Assembly (NCBI GenBank): GCA_030674155.1
Contig: CM060322.1
Coordinates: 60,393,934-60,457,933 of the forward strand
DNA length: 64,000 nucleotides
DNA from: Stramonita haemastoma
Lineage: Eukaryota; Mollusca; Gastropoda; Neogastropoda; Muricidae
Direction of reading: 5' to 3'
Shown here: piece after piece, positions 1 to 14,400 of the stretch
Numbering within the stretch: position 1 is the first letter of the stretch
Layout of the letters: every line of letters starts with the position of its first letter
Translations under genes and position numbers: made by a program
Notes under the pieces: generated by a model
Seen by the model: only the letters and a program-made list of their open reading frames with translations
What the model was told of the DNA's origin: nothing
Databases searched by the model: none

Positions 1-590
1 TGTACAGGGTCTATCAGCAAAGAAGGAGAAAGGTGACCACTGTACGGGGTCTATCAGCAAGGAGAAAGGTGACCACTGTACAGGGTCTATCAGCAAAGAA
101 GGAGAAAGGTGACCACTGTACAGGGTCTATCAGCCAGGAGAAAGGTGACCACTGTACAGGGTCAACCAGCAAGGAGAAAGCTGACCACTGTACAGGGTCT
201 ATCAGTCAGGAGAAAGGTGACCACTGTACGGGGTCTATCAGCCAGGAGAAAGGTGACCACTGTACGGGGTCTATCAGCAAGGAGAAAGGTGACCACTGTA
301 CAGGGTCTATCAGCCAGGAGAAAGGTGACCACTGTACAGAGTCTATCAGCCAGGAGAAAGGTGACCACTGTACAGGGTCTATCAGCCAGGAGAAAGGTGA
401 CCACTGTACAGGGTCTATCAGCAAGGAGAAAGGTGACCACTGTACAGGGTCTATCAGCAAAGAAGGAGAAAGGTGACCACTGTACAGGGTCTATCAGCCA
501 GGAGAAAGGTGACCACTGTACAGGGTCTATCAGCCAGGAGAAAGGTGACCACTGTACAGGGTCTATCAGCCAGGAGAAAGCTGATGCATC
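1..590. repeat. 36-bp minisatellite array (about 16 units)
   Basis: Near-identical 36-bp units carry the core GTGACCACTGTACAGGGTC followed by TATCAGCCAGGAGAAAG. A few units are 39 bp, with an extra AAGAAGG variant. Because 36 and 39 are multiples of three, several frames stay open on both strands and give meaningless repetitive peptides. The array continues past the left edge. It ends about 35 bases before the candidate exon at 627. Confidence 0.95.
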
Positions 591-626
591 TTAAAAAGTA
601 GCCACTGATAGGAGGCCCCACTGCAG

Positions 627-749
627 CCTGATATTGATGAGGTCCCTGTGGACTTTAACCTTGAGGATGAGGAGACAGCCAATCTGGGAAAGGAGAGATT
701 GAAACGAGCGGCGTGGGAAACAGCAGGACAGGGACGTTACAGAACATGA
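627..749 (+). CDS. candidate terminal coding exon of an unrecognised gene
   Basis: A good acceptor (CCCCACTGCAG at 616-626) is followed in phase 0 by 40 codons and TGA at 747-749. The peptide is acidic then basic: it starts PDIDEVPVDFNLEDEE and ends RAAWETAGQGRYRT. Its mixed, non-repetitive composition stands out from the simple repeats on both sides, and codon use looks like real coding DNA. I do not recognise the family. It lies opposite to PUM3, which must continue to the left, so this would be a nested or overlapping gene, or a relic. No upstream exon is visible because the 36-bp array occupies everything to the left. Confidence 0.4.
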   Translation, partial: PDIDEVPVDFNLEDEETANLGKERLKRAAWETAGQGRYRT

Positions 750-837
750 GGCAGCAACAAAGAAAACACAAAGCACAAAAAACCAACAACAAAAACCAAC
801 AAAAAAAACCCAGCTGCTAATAGGCCACAAAACCCAG

Positions 838-952
838 CAAGCACGCACACACGCACACAGACACAGAGACAAAGACACACACAAACACACACACACGCAC
901 GCATGCACGCACGTACACACGCACATACACACGCACGTACACACGCACGCAT

Positions 953-1014
<62 letters not shown>

Positions 1015-1364
1015 TCACTCACTCACTCACTCACACACACCACGTACGCACACATGTACACACCCACGTACGCACATACACACGCTTGCTAGCGCGCGCA
1101 CACGTGCACACACACACTCATACACACACACACACACGCACATTCTCATGCATTATAAGTGACAAACCACAAACTTTTAGTCACACACAAGTATCTGCTT
1201 TTCTTCTTTTCTCCCTGTCTCCCTTCGTCTAATATCACTAACAGTGAAAAGACGTAAAATCTAAAGAACGAACGAACGAACGAACGAACGAACCAACAAA
1301 CAAACCAACAAACAAACCAACAAACAAACCAACAAACAAACCAACAAACCAACAAACCAACACA

Positions 1365-1415
<51 letters not shown>
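838..1415. repeat. microsatellite tract: (CA)n, (CACT)n, (GAAC)n, (CAAA/CCAA)n, (CA)n
   Basis: Mostly CA repeats occupy 838-1140, with CACG and TCAC variants. A unique patch follows at 1141-1260, then GAAC repeats (1267-1293), CAAA/CCAA repeats (1294-1362) and pure CA (1363-1415). The tract ends at the donor of PUM3 exon 13. Open frames here are only Thr-His or Val-Cys runs and are not genes. Confidence 0.95.
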
Positions 1416-1419
<4 letters not shown>

Positions 1420-1423
1420 AGAC

Positions 1424-1569
1424 CTGAGGCGTGGGCGAGGATGACGGGGATGAGGAGGGAGGTGTGACTGTTGCCCAGCAGGTGGGGGGCATTGTCAGCC
1501 AGGTAGGTCAGCAGAGGTCCTGACACGTAGTCCTTCAGCTCCCGAGCCCTCACCTCAGGGTCCTTCTTG
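1424..1569 (-). CDS. PUM3: PUM3 exon 13 (start of CPL region)
   Basis: The acceptor GTTGTGTGCAG and donor CAG|GTCTGT frame 146 nt that begin in phase 2 and end in phase 1. The peptide SKKDPEVRARELKDYV, then LLTYLADNAPHLLG and LIPVILAHAS, corresponds to the conserved stretch after the last PUF repeats. This is the last PUM3 exon inside the window. The donor abuts a CA microsatellite. Confidence 0.92.
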
Positions 1570-2986
1570 CTGCACACAACAACAGTGCCAACACAATGTC
1601 ACAGTATATCTTAATAGAATAGTGTACAAATTTAATTGACATTTGTCTTATTATACAATATGTTACATAACACTTTGGCTTATGTCTTAAAATGTGTGCG
1701 CATGTGTGCGAAAGCTTTTTTTTTTTTCATAGTTTTTAAAAAAATATTCTGTGTTTTTTGTGTGTATGAGTGTGTGAGCCATGTGTGAGTGTGTATGTGT
1801 GGATGTGTGGATATACTGGTGCCCACACGAATGTTTGTGATTTTATTTGGGTGAGATTGCGGCTGGCTGGGGTGTTGCTGACTTGTGGGTGCTCTTTGTG
1901 CTGTGATGGGTGCATGCTGATGTTTAGAACCTGTGTTGTGCTATATTGATGTTGTTTTTGTGTGGTTTTTGTTTTTATATATGGCTTGTAGTTAAAGTTA
2001 AAGTCTGTCCCAAGCCTAAGGCTCATCAGGCCGGTGCTTATCCCGGTTTCTGTGGCGTTAAGCGACTGAGAGTCATAGACTCCCCCCTGGATAGGACGCC
2101 AGTCTATTGCAGGGTTAACCCCCAACACAAGGTTGGTACCCCTTTTACACCTGGGTGGGGTGAGAAAATAGCTGTAAAGTGCCTTTTCCAAGGGCACAAC
2201 GCCATAGCCGATAGCTGGGATCGAACCCGCAACCTTTAGATTACAAGTCCAACGCCCTAACCACTAGACTACAGCGGCGGCGTATGGCTTGTAACCCACT
2301 GGAATTTCTCTGTTTTAGAGATAATAAAGTATTTTGAATTTGAATTTGAATGGCACATAGCGATCAACAGTGCCAACAGTAGTCACAGTATGCTGCACAG
2401 CACAATCTGAACAATAAAACTAGCTAGCTATTTTTTTTTTGTCTCTTCAAGAAACATGAGAACATGAATTGGTAGAGCCTGTAGTTGTTTTCTGGCTGGG
2501 ACTGACAACTTGATTCAAAGTAAAAAAAATAAATAAAATAAAAAATAAAATAAAGAAAATAAAAAATAAAAATACATTATTGAAACTGTTGCATAAGCAG
2601 GCTTGTGCACCACTAAACTACTTTTCTCTGTAATTTCATGACAATTTTCTGCATTTTCCACTGACTTTATGACAAGTAAGGCCTTGACACTGACTACAAA
2701 CCAAGAAAGTGAGGAACTAAAACCGTATGTGGACTTATGTTCAGATTCTCTCAGCTTTTCATTCACAAAGCATTTCCACCATATCTATGGTGAAATAAGA
2801 AAAACTAAGAGTTCATGTTCTGTGCAATGACTACCTTACTCTTCACAATACTTCTACTTTCTTTTTTCAATACTTTTTTTCATACTTTTACTTCCTAAAC
2901 AGATGACAAGATTTACAAAACTGCATACACATGGGGACTGGATGTAAAAAAAGCACACCAGTGCTTATTCCATTATCCCTGATATA

Positions 2987-3019
<33 letters not shown>

Positions 3020-3029
3020 AAAGAAAGAA

Positions 3030-3073
<44 letters not shown>

Positions 3074-5552
3074 GACAACAGAGTGGAATTTTTTTCACTT
3101 TAACCTTCTTGCATTCGGATTGTCTGAACACAAACTGCCCATAGATTTCCCATTCCATCACGAAATCAGGTCAGGCAAACATGCTCTCTCACATGCCTTT
3201 TCCTTCTTCTAAGTACATACCAGCAGCTATAAATCCCATCCTAGCTAGTAATAATCACAGCAAGAAAGGATAAAGAAATGGACAACCAAATGAAATTTCT
3301 TTATAATTAAAAAAAAAAAAAAAAAAGCCAAATATTTGGATCAGTGCCCACCTGGTGGGTTATTTAAAAAAAAATTTTACCTGGTGGGGTTCCCATCGCC
3401 CTCCTGCAGCACCCGGATGACATCGGGGCAGAAGAAGCTGGGGTCACGCCGCACCAACAGGTAGGTCAACACCTTGCGACCCTGGCTGTCCGCGATCAAC
3501 TCCCCAATGTTCTTCACTATCTCCTGATACACCAAACACAGGCGTGCACACACACACGCAGACACATGCATGCACACACACACACAGACACACACACACG
3601 CACCCACACATGCATGCACACACACAACACACACACTGTTAATTCCACTCGTATATGACAACCTCAGAGACTGAAAATTCGCACCAAAACAAAACAAAAA
3701 AAAGTCACTATGGCTTGTGTTATTTCCTGAGGTGAAAATCTGTATTCTGTCAGTACCCAAGATGTTCTGTGTACTCTTATAAAAAGTGGAACAGGATTTA
3801 ACATGTGCATAAGATGTTCTCTGTGTGTTCGCACACGGGGCCTCAGTTTATAGTCTCATCCGAAGGACTTTTGAAGAGGGTGGAGTCAGTACTGGTGTTA
3901 ACTCCTGGGGAAAAATCCCCTCGAACAGAAATCGAACCCAGGTTGTCAAATTGCGAGCGCAATGTTCTGACCACTGGCGGCACCCATCTCCTCTCCCTCG
4001 CTGCTTTACCTTCCCTGACCCTAAAAGGGCAGGTACCCATTTACAGCTGGGAGAACTGGGGACTGTACTGAAGCCAAGGTGCGCAAACGGTTACCCATCC
4101 ACTTGGTAACCACGCTTGATGCTGCTTAACCTTGGCTGGGGAAAAGAGAGTGCTCTGACCACTGAGCATCCTGTCGAAGTTATACACACACCAAACCCAG
4201 GCTTCTGTATGGGTCCCAGCACCACATCATGGAAGGCGCTCACTGCAGAATGACTTTCTGCAGCAGCACACAAAGCAGAGCACTGACCTCCAGCAGGACT
4301 TTCTGCAGCAGCACGGTGTCGTCCAGACAGTCGAAGATGGCCAGCATCAGCATGTGGCCTGCCTCCTCCTTACACACCTTCACCACGTGCCCCTTCAGGC
4401 TCTTCACCATCGTCTTGCGGTCCTGAAACAGGGAAACAACCACACACGTGTGTAAGCAGGATGATGGTAAATATCCTATTACAGTGGAACAAGCACAGGA
4501 CAGATAGTTTATCTTAAACAGATCCTGCAACAGTGTAACACGCACACACGTGTGTGTACAGATTGATGGTAAATATCCTGCAACAGTATAACAATCACAC
4601 GTGTGTGTACAGAACATTGGTAAATATAACAGTGTAACAATCACATGTGTGTGCAGATTGATGATAAATATCCTGCAACAGGGCAACAAGCACACACGTG
4701 TGTGTACAGGACCATGGTAATTTATCTTTAACAGATTCTGCAACACTGCAACAATCACACGTGTGTGTACAGATTGATAAGTATCCTATTACAGTGTAAC
4801 AATCACATGTGTATACAGGACCATGAATATCAGTATTACAGTTTAACAATCACACATGTATACAGAACCATGGTAAATATTAATCAGATCCTGCAACAGT
4901 TTAACAATTACAGGTGTATACAAGATAATGGTACGTAAAAAAAACAAATTAATATAAAAAAACACAGAAAAAACAGGATGGTGGTAAATGCTAAACAGAA
5001 GCTGCAACAATTTTCCAATTACATGTGCATGACAATGGCAAATCTCAAACAGCTTATCAACAAATTCTGGCAAAGTCACAGCCTTATCAAGAAATAACCA
5101 TGACAAGCATACAAACAAAACCTTGTATACTAATGAATAATAAAGCAAATCATTGGTTAGCAGTTCTATCCAACACATCACAAAGACCACAACAGGGAAA
5201 ACCCCCACTAAATGTTAAATAGTGTATAGATATGTTCAGCTGCAAGGCTTTCATACACTTTTTAAAAAATCAGATTTTTGTTAATATTTTGTAAAGATAT
5301 CAAATCAGACAGAACTTGATTTACTTTTTTACATATCAAATCATATGGAAGTAGATTTTTTTTTCCCCGAGCAAGGCAAATGTACCCTGATACTGACAGT
5401 AATACGTAACATCTTTACCCAGTCACTTTTTCTTCTTACAGGTATCACTGTTTCATACCTCTCTTGTTACCGTGTTACTTTTCACTAATATTACTCAACT
5501 GCTTCTCCCTAACATGTAACAACAAAACAAACAGAACTAAAATCACACACGC

Positions 5553-5603
<51 letters not shown>

Positions 5604-8600
5604 AACCCACACAATACACACAACACACACACACGCACACACACACATACACACACACGTCTATTTTTTTTTCTAATTTTTTAAGATTTTGTTGTTGTTG
5701 TTAAATAATCTAAATCCCTACCATCCCCCACCATTCTCTCTGTGTTTGTCTCTGTCTCCCTTTCTTTCTTCATTTTATCAGTTTTAGTTCTTATTAGTAT
5801 TGTTTTATTTTTATCATATGGGTTTTTAAAAAAAATTCTAGATTTGCAGATGTGTTTAAATTCTTTATTTTAATTTATCTATATTCATCTATTTATGTTC
5901 TTACTTATTCTCTCTCCCCAAACCCAGTCCACTATCACTGTATGGGGAAGGACGTAAAATTGAAGACTACTACTACTACACACAAAAACTGAAGACTACG
6001 ACTACTACACACAAAAATTGAAACTACGACTACTACACACCAAAATAGAAGACTACTACTACTAACACACAAAAAACTGAAGAATACTACTACTACACAC
6101 AAAAACTGAAGACTACAACTACTACACACAAAAATTGAAGACTACGACTACTACACACAAAAACTGAAGACTACAACTACTACACACAAAAACTGAAGAC
6201 TACAACTACTACACACACAGTGTTGCCTCACCTTTACGGAACCTGCCCAGATGCAGGCCATGGCGGTGCGTGTTCCCTCCTTTGTGTGCAGCATGTGAAT
6301 CACAGACTCTCTCAGGGCTTCAATCATGTCCTGCACAGAGAGGGTAACGATCACACCGTTACATTACATTACACAGCGCTTCTGTCACATCTTCATGTTT
6401 ACAACTCGGTAATGGTAATGGTAACGGTGTCCCATAACCCATGTGGTCGTAGGGGAGCGAGGCATCAGAGACCTCAGCTTTTCTAGGGGCCAGCATATTG
6501 AGGGCGGCGCCCATCTCCTCTCCCTCGCTGCTTTACCTTCCCTAACCCTAAAGAGGGCAGGTACCCATTTACAGCTGGGTGATCTGGGGGAACTGTACTG
6601 TAGCCAAGGCGTGCAAATGGTCACCCATCCAAAAATTATCATCCACAATGAGTTAAATCATAACAGGAACCTTTGGCTGCATGCTCTGCAAACAGCCTTT
6701 GTGCAGTCTCCTGTATTAATTAATTTAACTTACTGGTGTTTAAGGCAGCCTGAAGAACAAGAACAGAATCTTAATATAATTTAGTTGGTTCCTTGTCGAT
6801 GAGTATCTTTGCATCACTCTCTGAATGAACACTAGGGTTAAAGGCAACACTTCCATGCCCCCCCCCAAAAAAAAAAACCCAACCCCAAAACCCCGCTTGT
6901 TAAAAGCCTAATTACTTTCACCTACACACGTATGTAAAAGGCAAAACATGCATGCTGAAAAATCCTGGTTTTAAAGATCAGGCTGTGAAAGAAAATGGCA
7001 AAATAGCCAGCAACCCCCCAGTCTCGACTAGAAACATTTGGGTTCTGTAGTTAGTCAAGCATCAGCAAAGATTTTGTTGTTGCTGTTGGGTGTTTTTTTT
7101 TGTTTGTTTGTTTTTTTTGGGGGGGGGGTTCTCTCTCTCTCTCTTTTTTTCTCTGGATCATATTTTCAGTTTTTCCATTGTGCGACTAGGGAGAGATAAA
7201 ATCACAACCATAGGCCAAGGAGCACTGAAAGCATCAGCAAAGTAGAGTTCTTAGCAAACGGGATGAGTGAGTTAGACACAGGGACAAAGCCTAGGGAAAA
7301 CTGAAAGAGCCCTGTTACCCAGACGATCATATGATCAGCTATTTCAAGATCTACAGTTATCAATGGGGTGAAGTGGAACACTTGCCTTCTGAAGCTTGCT
7401 GTCAGCGTACTTGAAGAAATCAAAGAAAATCTTGTGGACCATGGACAGGGTCAAGATTTGCCTGAGAAACAAAAAAGTGATGATTTGAATAAGTAATAAA
7501 ACACACACACGCACGCACACACACACGCACACACACACACACAACACACACACGCGCACTCACACACACACACACACACACACCACACACACACACATAC
7601 ATAAAGAAAAAATGTCAGCGAGTGACACTTTTTTCAATAAAAAAAGAATTGTAGCATGAAGCAAATCAATACATCAACAGCTACTTCAGTACTTGTCAAG
7701 ATGCATACAAGCTTTTTCCACCCAGCACAATTTTCTTTCCAAAATGATTAAGACAAGCTGACCTGAAAATTTTCAGCTTATACAATTGTACATGTGTGAA
7801 AACATTGAAACATTTTTCTTTTTTTCTCTTTTTTTGTTTGCTCTTCCCACCCCTCTCCCCCTCTTCCATGTATATGTGACGCTCCACCACGAAATGAGTC
7901 GCCTGGCACCTGACCCACATTTCCGCTAGGAGCCATTTTAGGCAGGTGGGGTCAAGTTGTCAATTTTGAGATTCTGACTGATTATAAAACTATAGTCATT
8001 GTTCTACCTTGTAATGAAATATCAAATCATTATTTTGATTTTCTTTTGCTTTTAAACAGGTTTTAAAAATACCCAAGCCCTAATTCTGATTACCTGTTAT
8101 GATGCTAAACTTGTCAATTTCTCATTTTGTCATTTCCTGCAGTTTATCATTTCAACTTGTAATAACTTATCATAGAACTGTCCGATTTTTTATCTGTTTT
8201 TGTATTGTATAGCCATTTTACTGCAAATTAATCATATGTCAATAACTAAAAATTGACCTATGGTACAATGCGACTCATTATGTGGTGAAGCGTCACATAT
8301 CTACATCAGTCAGTCAGTCAATTATTCTGTCGTGTCTCACTTGTCGATCAGGGGCAGGAGACTCTCTTTGAGGTTGTGCATGATCATGTCCCTCTTGTCC
8401 GGCTGCTCCTGCAGCACATCGTCCAAACTCTGCGTCGACTGCGTCTGTGGGCAGACAACACAACCACTTTTCTTTTCAGGTATTTGAACATTAAAAATAT
8501 ATATTTATATATTACAGGTACCTCATTCTTGTGCATGGTTCTTCAAATTATGACAATATTTCTCAAAATTCTATTAAAAAAAACCCAAACAAACAACATA

Positions 8601-11126
8601 AAAAACTCCAAAATTTCTGAAAAATCACAAAGATGATGTTACATTTCGATATAACAGTCAATTCAAGGATAATTTTCTTCCCCCCTATAAAAATATCAGA
8701 CTGTAGGGGGAGAAGAATGAACAAAGACAGTTCTATCACGAGAAATCAATGGGAATCCAGCACCAAATACGGCAATAATCTATGCAAGATGCTTCACACA
8801 CCTCAACCATCTCCGGGACAACAACAACACCAATAACAATGATGAAAACAACAATTCTGAAAATGTTCAGGACATTGTGGTCAGAGTGACAGTTCTATCA
8901 TGGTGGATCATGTAGGGGAATCCAACATTCAATCTCATCATTCACTGTCCTGGATAGTATTATGCACCTTTATTATATCAGGACAAAACACAACACAGTT
9001 ACTTTATTCTACACTTCCCATCTTCATAACACCAAGCTGACAAAACATGTACTCATTTTAATCTACTCTACACCCTATACATCAGGACAACAAATCCAGT
9101 AAGGACAGTGGTCAGAGTGACAGTTCTATCATGGTGGATCATGTAGGGGAATCCAACACTGAATCTCATCATTCACTGTCCTGTCAATATGTATAATCAC
9201 ACTTATAATAATGGGAACAAGCTGTCAATTCAATCATTAAATTCCACAGTGCCGTCTCCACAATAATTCATACACTATTACTTGGTACGAAGTCAATACA
9301 TTCTACACCCCCATCTTTTTAAGGTTCAACAAATTGTTATCATAGTGTCAATGCAATAACTTCAATCTCTTCTACACCAAACCACATCAGGATAACAAAT
9401 CCAGTAAGGACAGTGGTCAGAGTGACAGTTCTATCATGGTGGATCATGTAGGGGAATCCAACATTCAATCTCATCATTCACTGTCCTGTCAGCAATCATT
9501 TTATTCTACATTCCCATCTTCATTTTCAGCAAGCTCTCAATACAATCTCACTTACAGTTACATCAGGACAACATGCTGTCAATGTCATCAATACATTCTA
9601 AACTCCCACTTCCTTAATATTCAACAAACTGCCAGTACACTTGTTTCAATATTTATACTCTACACTTCTATAATTGTATATAACCAAACTGTCAATACAA
9701 CCCTTCTAATCTCTTCTACAGGCCTACCTTCACAACAAAAAACACAGTCATTTCAATACATTCTACATCCCCATCTGTTTTATGTTGGACAAACTGTCAA
9801 TACGACCATTTCAATCTGCTCTATACCCCAATGCAACACATCAGGACAACAAACCCAGTAAGGACAGTGGTCAGAGTGATAGTTCTGACTTCTATCATGT
9901 AGGGGAATCCAACACTGAATCTCATCATTCACTGTCCTGGATATTATGCACCTTTATCATATCAGGTCAAAGCTCAACACAGTTACTTTATTCTACACTC
10001 CCCATCTTTGTAACACCAAGCTGACAATACATGTAATCATTTTAATGTACTCTACTCCCTTCACATCAGGACAAGAAATCCAGTAAGGACAGTGGTCAGA
10101 GTGACAGTTCTATCATGGTGGATCATGTAGGGGAATCCAACACTGAATCTCATCATTCACTGTCCTGTCAAATTAATTATTTTGTAAATATACACTCTAC
10201 ATCCTTATATCAGAACAAGCTATCTATAATCCAGATACAGTCACTCTATCATATGTGATGCCCTTTCACAAAAGGAACATTAACCCTCTTAGTCCTGACC
10301 CGGGATTTGCTGGGATTTACACACGGCAGTTTTCCATCACGCAGTGACCTTCACCAATCACCAACACATGCTGAAGCAGTATCAGACCAGACGAGTGTGA
10401 GTCTGTAAGTAATTCTAGCTGCTGGTATGTACTTAGAAGGAGGAAAAGGCCAGCGAGCATGTGTGCCTGACCTGATTTCATGAAGAATGTGAAATCTACG
10501 GGCAATATGTGTTCAGAGAATCAGAATGCAAGAGTGTTAAATGCCTTTCTATAATTTTTCAGATTTTGATACAGTGAGAAAGCTCAATCATTTAGCTTTA
10601 CAATGGTGTACTTGTTTTTTCTGTAGCTTGACAAGCAAGTTACAGTAGTTTAAATTCACAAAGTGGTGAGGTGGTCCATTTGAGAAATTTGGGTTTTATG
10701 CTTCTTGAACTGTGTACTTGTGTCTTGATCAGAAGACCTTAGCAACAGGGCTTTTAAGATTTATACGCTGAATTGGGCTCTGATACTTTAAAATACGATT
10801 TTTAGATGTTTGAAGAAACCAAAACTGCAAAAACATGAAAATCACTAAAAAAAAAAAAAGGTGTAGCCACCTTTGCTGGCCCATAGGTGAAAACTCCCCC
10901 TGCGACTTAATGTACCTTTTGTGGTAGCGCGTCACATATTCTATCCTCTCCATCTTCATATCAACAAACTGTCCATACAATCACTTCAATCTAATTTGGC
11001 GCCCCGAAACATCAGGACAACAAAGCCAGTAAGGACAGTGGTCAGATTGAGTCTGACACTTCTATCATGGTGGATCATGTAGGAGAATCCAACATTCCAT
11101 CTCATCATTCACTGTCCTGTACCTGT

Positions 11127-11219
<93 letters not shown>

Positions 11220-11320
11220 CTACACCTCTATATCAGATAACTGTCTACACAATTGCCTCAATGTTTTTTGCACTGCCACATCATATAATTAATGTTGGCA
11301 AACTATCAGTACAACCCTTT

Positions 11321-11406
<86 letters not shown>

Positions 11407-14400
11407 CACTCCTGTATTTTCAATGTCCAACAAACTGTCAATACTTGCAATTGTTTTCATTTATTCTACAATCCACAACAAAGCCAGTAAGGACAGTGGT
11501 CAGAGTGACAGTTCCACAACAAAGCCAGTAAGGACAGTGGTCAGAGTGACAGTTCCACAACAAAGCCAGTAAGGACAGTGGTCAGAGTGACAGTTCCACA
11601 ACAAAGCCAGTAAGGACAGTGGTCAGAGTGACAGTTCCACAACAAAGCCAGTAAGGACAGTGGTCAGAGTGACAGTTCCACAACAAAGCCAGTAAGGACA
11701 GTGGTCAGAGTGACAGTTCTATCATGGTGGATCAGTAGGGGAATCCAACATTCAATCTCATCATTCACTGTCAGGTCAGATCAATCATTTTATTCTACAT
11801 TCTCATCTACATTCTCATCTTCATTTTCAGCAAGCTGTCAATAACAATCACAATTACATTGGAACAACATGCTGTCAATGTAATCAATACATTCTAAACT
11901 CCCATTTCCTTAATATTCAACAAACTGCCAGTACACTTGTTTCAATATTTATACTCTACACTTCTATAATTATAACCAAACTGTCAATACAACCCTTCTA
12001 ATCTATTCTACAGGCCTCTCTTCACAACAATTTGAACAAGATACCTTTGACACAGTCATTTAAATATATTCTACATTCCCATCTGTTTTATATTCGACAA
12101 ACTTTCAATACAACCATTTTAATCTGTTCTACATCCCAATACGACATATCACGACAACAAAGCCAGTAAGGACAGTGGTCAGAGTGACAGTTCTATCATG
12201 GTGGATCATGTAGGGGAATCCAACATTCAATCTCATCATTCACTGTCAGGTTAGTACAATCATTTAAATATATATTCTACGCCCTCTTCTTCTTAATGCT
12301 CAACCAACTGTCAATACAACATTGTCAGTATATGTTCTACACACTTATATCACAGTAACAAGCTGTCAATATTATATTTTCAATATATTCTAAGCTCCCA
12401 TCTTGATACCAACGACCGGTCATATAATATACTATGTTTTTGACATATTATATACTCCCATATTCACAACAGCTTCTCAATACAGTCATTAGACAAAGTC
12501 TACACTCCGATCTTCACAATGATAAATTTGTCAGTTGATATTTATAGTAATTTTAATATAGTAGACTTCTACACTACCATTCTAATGTTGAGCAAACTGT
12601 AACACAATCACTTCAATCTATTTTTGCACCCCTATACATCAGGACAACAAAGCCAGTAAGGACAGTGGTCAAAGTGAAAGTTCTATCATGGTGGATCATG
12701 TAGGGGAATCCAACATTCAATCTCATCAGTCACTGTCCTGTCAATACAATCATTTCAATTCATATATTCTACACTTTCATAATAGGTTAACAAGCTGTCA
12801 ATACAATCACTATCTTATGCTCCAATCTCCATAACAACAAACAGTCAATACAATCATTTCAATTCATATATTCTACACTTTCATAATAGGTTAACAAGCT
12901 GTCAATACAATCACTATCTTATGCTCTAATCTCCATAACAACAAACAGTCAATACAATCATTTCAATTCATATATTCTACACTTTCATAATAGGTTAACA
13001 AGCTGTCAATACAATCACTATCTTATGCTCCAATCTCCATAACAACAAACAGTCAATACAATCATTTCAATTATCTGGGCCAGGCTAAAATCTGTGTCAG
13101 GTACTGATGTAAGCTGAGTGCCAAGGCCTGTGTGTATAAAAATGTGGTTATGTTTTGATATGTTCAGACTCTTCAGCCTGGGGCAGCCCTAAGCATAACA
13201 ACTGAAACTCTCCTTTAACAGGAGAAAAATTCTCTGAAGTTGAGAGTATGGCTGCCTATCTGGCAAGGTAGTTTTAAAGACAGTCAGTCATTCAGACACA
13301 CTTCTCTGTTCTTTATGTCTCACAACAATTCCCCAATGGGAGGAGAGAGACTGCACTTTGTGGTGACCCTTAGGGTCTTAAAAAAAAAACCAAACACAAA
13401 CAAAAAAACTGGGAAATCTACAATTTTAAAAAAGCAAAACAAAACTAGGAAATCTACAATGATAACAACAATAATACCAACAATAAAAACATTTGAATAC
13501 ATTCTACAACCTCATCTTGTAAATGTTCAATAAACTATCAATGCAATCACTTCAGCCTATTTTACACCCCAATACAACACATCAGGACAACAAACCCAGT
13601 AAGGACAGTGGTCAGAGTGACAGTTCTATCATGGTGGATCATGTAGGGGAATCCAACATTCAATCTCATCATTCACTGTCAGGTCATTACAATCACTTCA
13701 ATTCATATATTCTACACCCTCTTCTTCTTCATGCTCAACCAACTGACAATACATTTTCAGTATATGTTTTACACACTTATATCACAGCAACAAACTGTCA
13801 ATACAATCAGTCCTATATATTCTAAGCTGCCATCTTCAAACCAACAACCTGTATATACCATGTTTTTGATATATATATTATATACTCCAATACAACAACT
13901 CGTTAATTAATACAATCAATAGACAAGTTTACCCTCCTATCTCCACAATGACAAATTTGTGGGTTCACATCGTTTCAATACAGCAGACTTCTACACTCCA
14001 ATCATATGTTAAGCAAATACAATCACCTCAATCTATTTTTGCACTCCTATACAATTCAGGACAACAAAGCCAGTAAGGACAGTGGTCAGAGTGACAGTTC
14101 TATCATGGTGGATCATGTAGGGGAATCCAACATTCAATCTCATCATTCACTGTCCTGTTAATACAATCACTTCAATACATTTTATACACCCATCTTCATA
14201 ACAACAAACTGACAAAACAAATCATTTCAGTGTATTATATATTCTACACCCTTATATCAGGACTATAAAAGTTGTAGTAGTTCTGGCATTGCTTAAGGTT
14301 TCCTTTCTTTGGCAGGGGTATTACAAGAGACTGTGTCCATTCTTTTGGCCATTCTTTGGTGTCGTGGATCTTCTGACAAAGTTCTGTGAATCGCCTTGCT

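Noticed and set aside
1..590. CRISPR-like array of 36-bp repeats
   Set aside because: There are no unique spacers between units. It is a direct tandem minisatellite in a eukaryotic genome. The 57-bp and 73-bp arrays were rejected for the same reason.
591..1577. Open frames of Val-Cys or Thr-His repeats on both strands
   Set aside because: They are translations of CA/TG microsatellites, with no start or splice context and no homology. The same applies to those at 34.7-36.8, 42.7-43.1, 55.8-56.1 and 58.95-59.3 kb.
9436..9861. 141-codon open frame through satellite modules
   Set aside because: The module part stays open by chance of composition. Spacers are not coding-like and no splice or start context was found. 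Kept only as a remark under the module finding.
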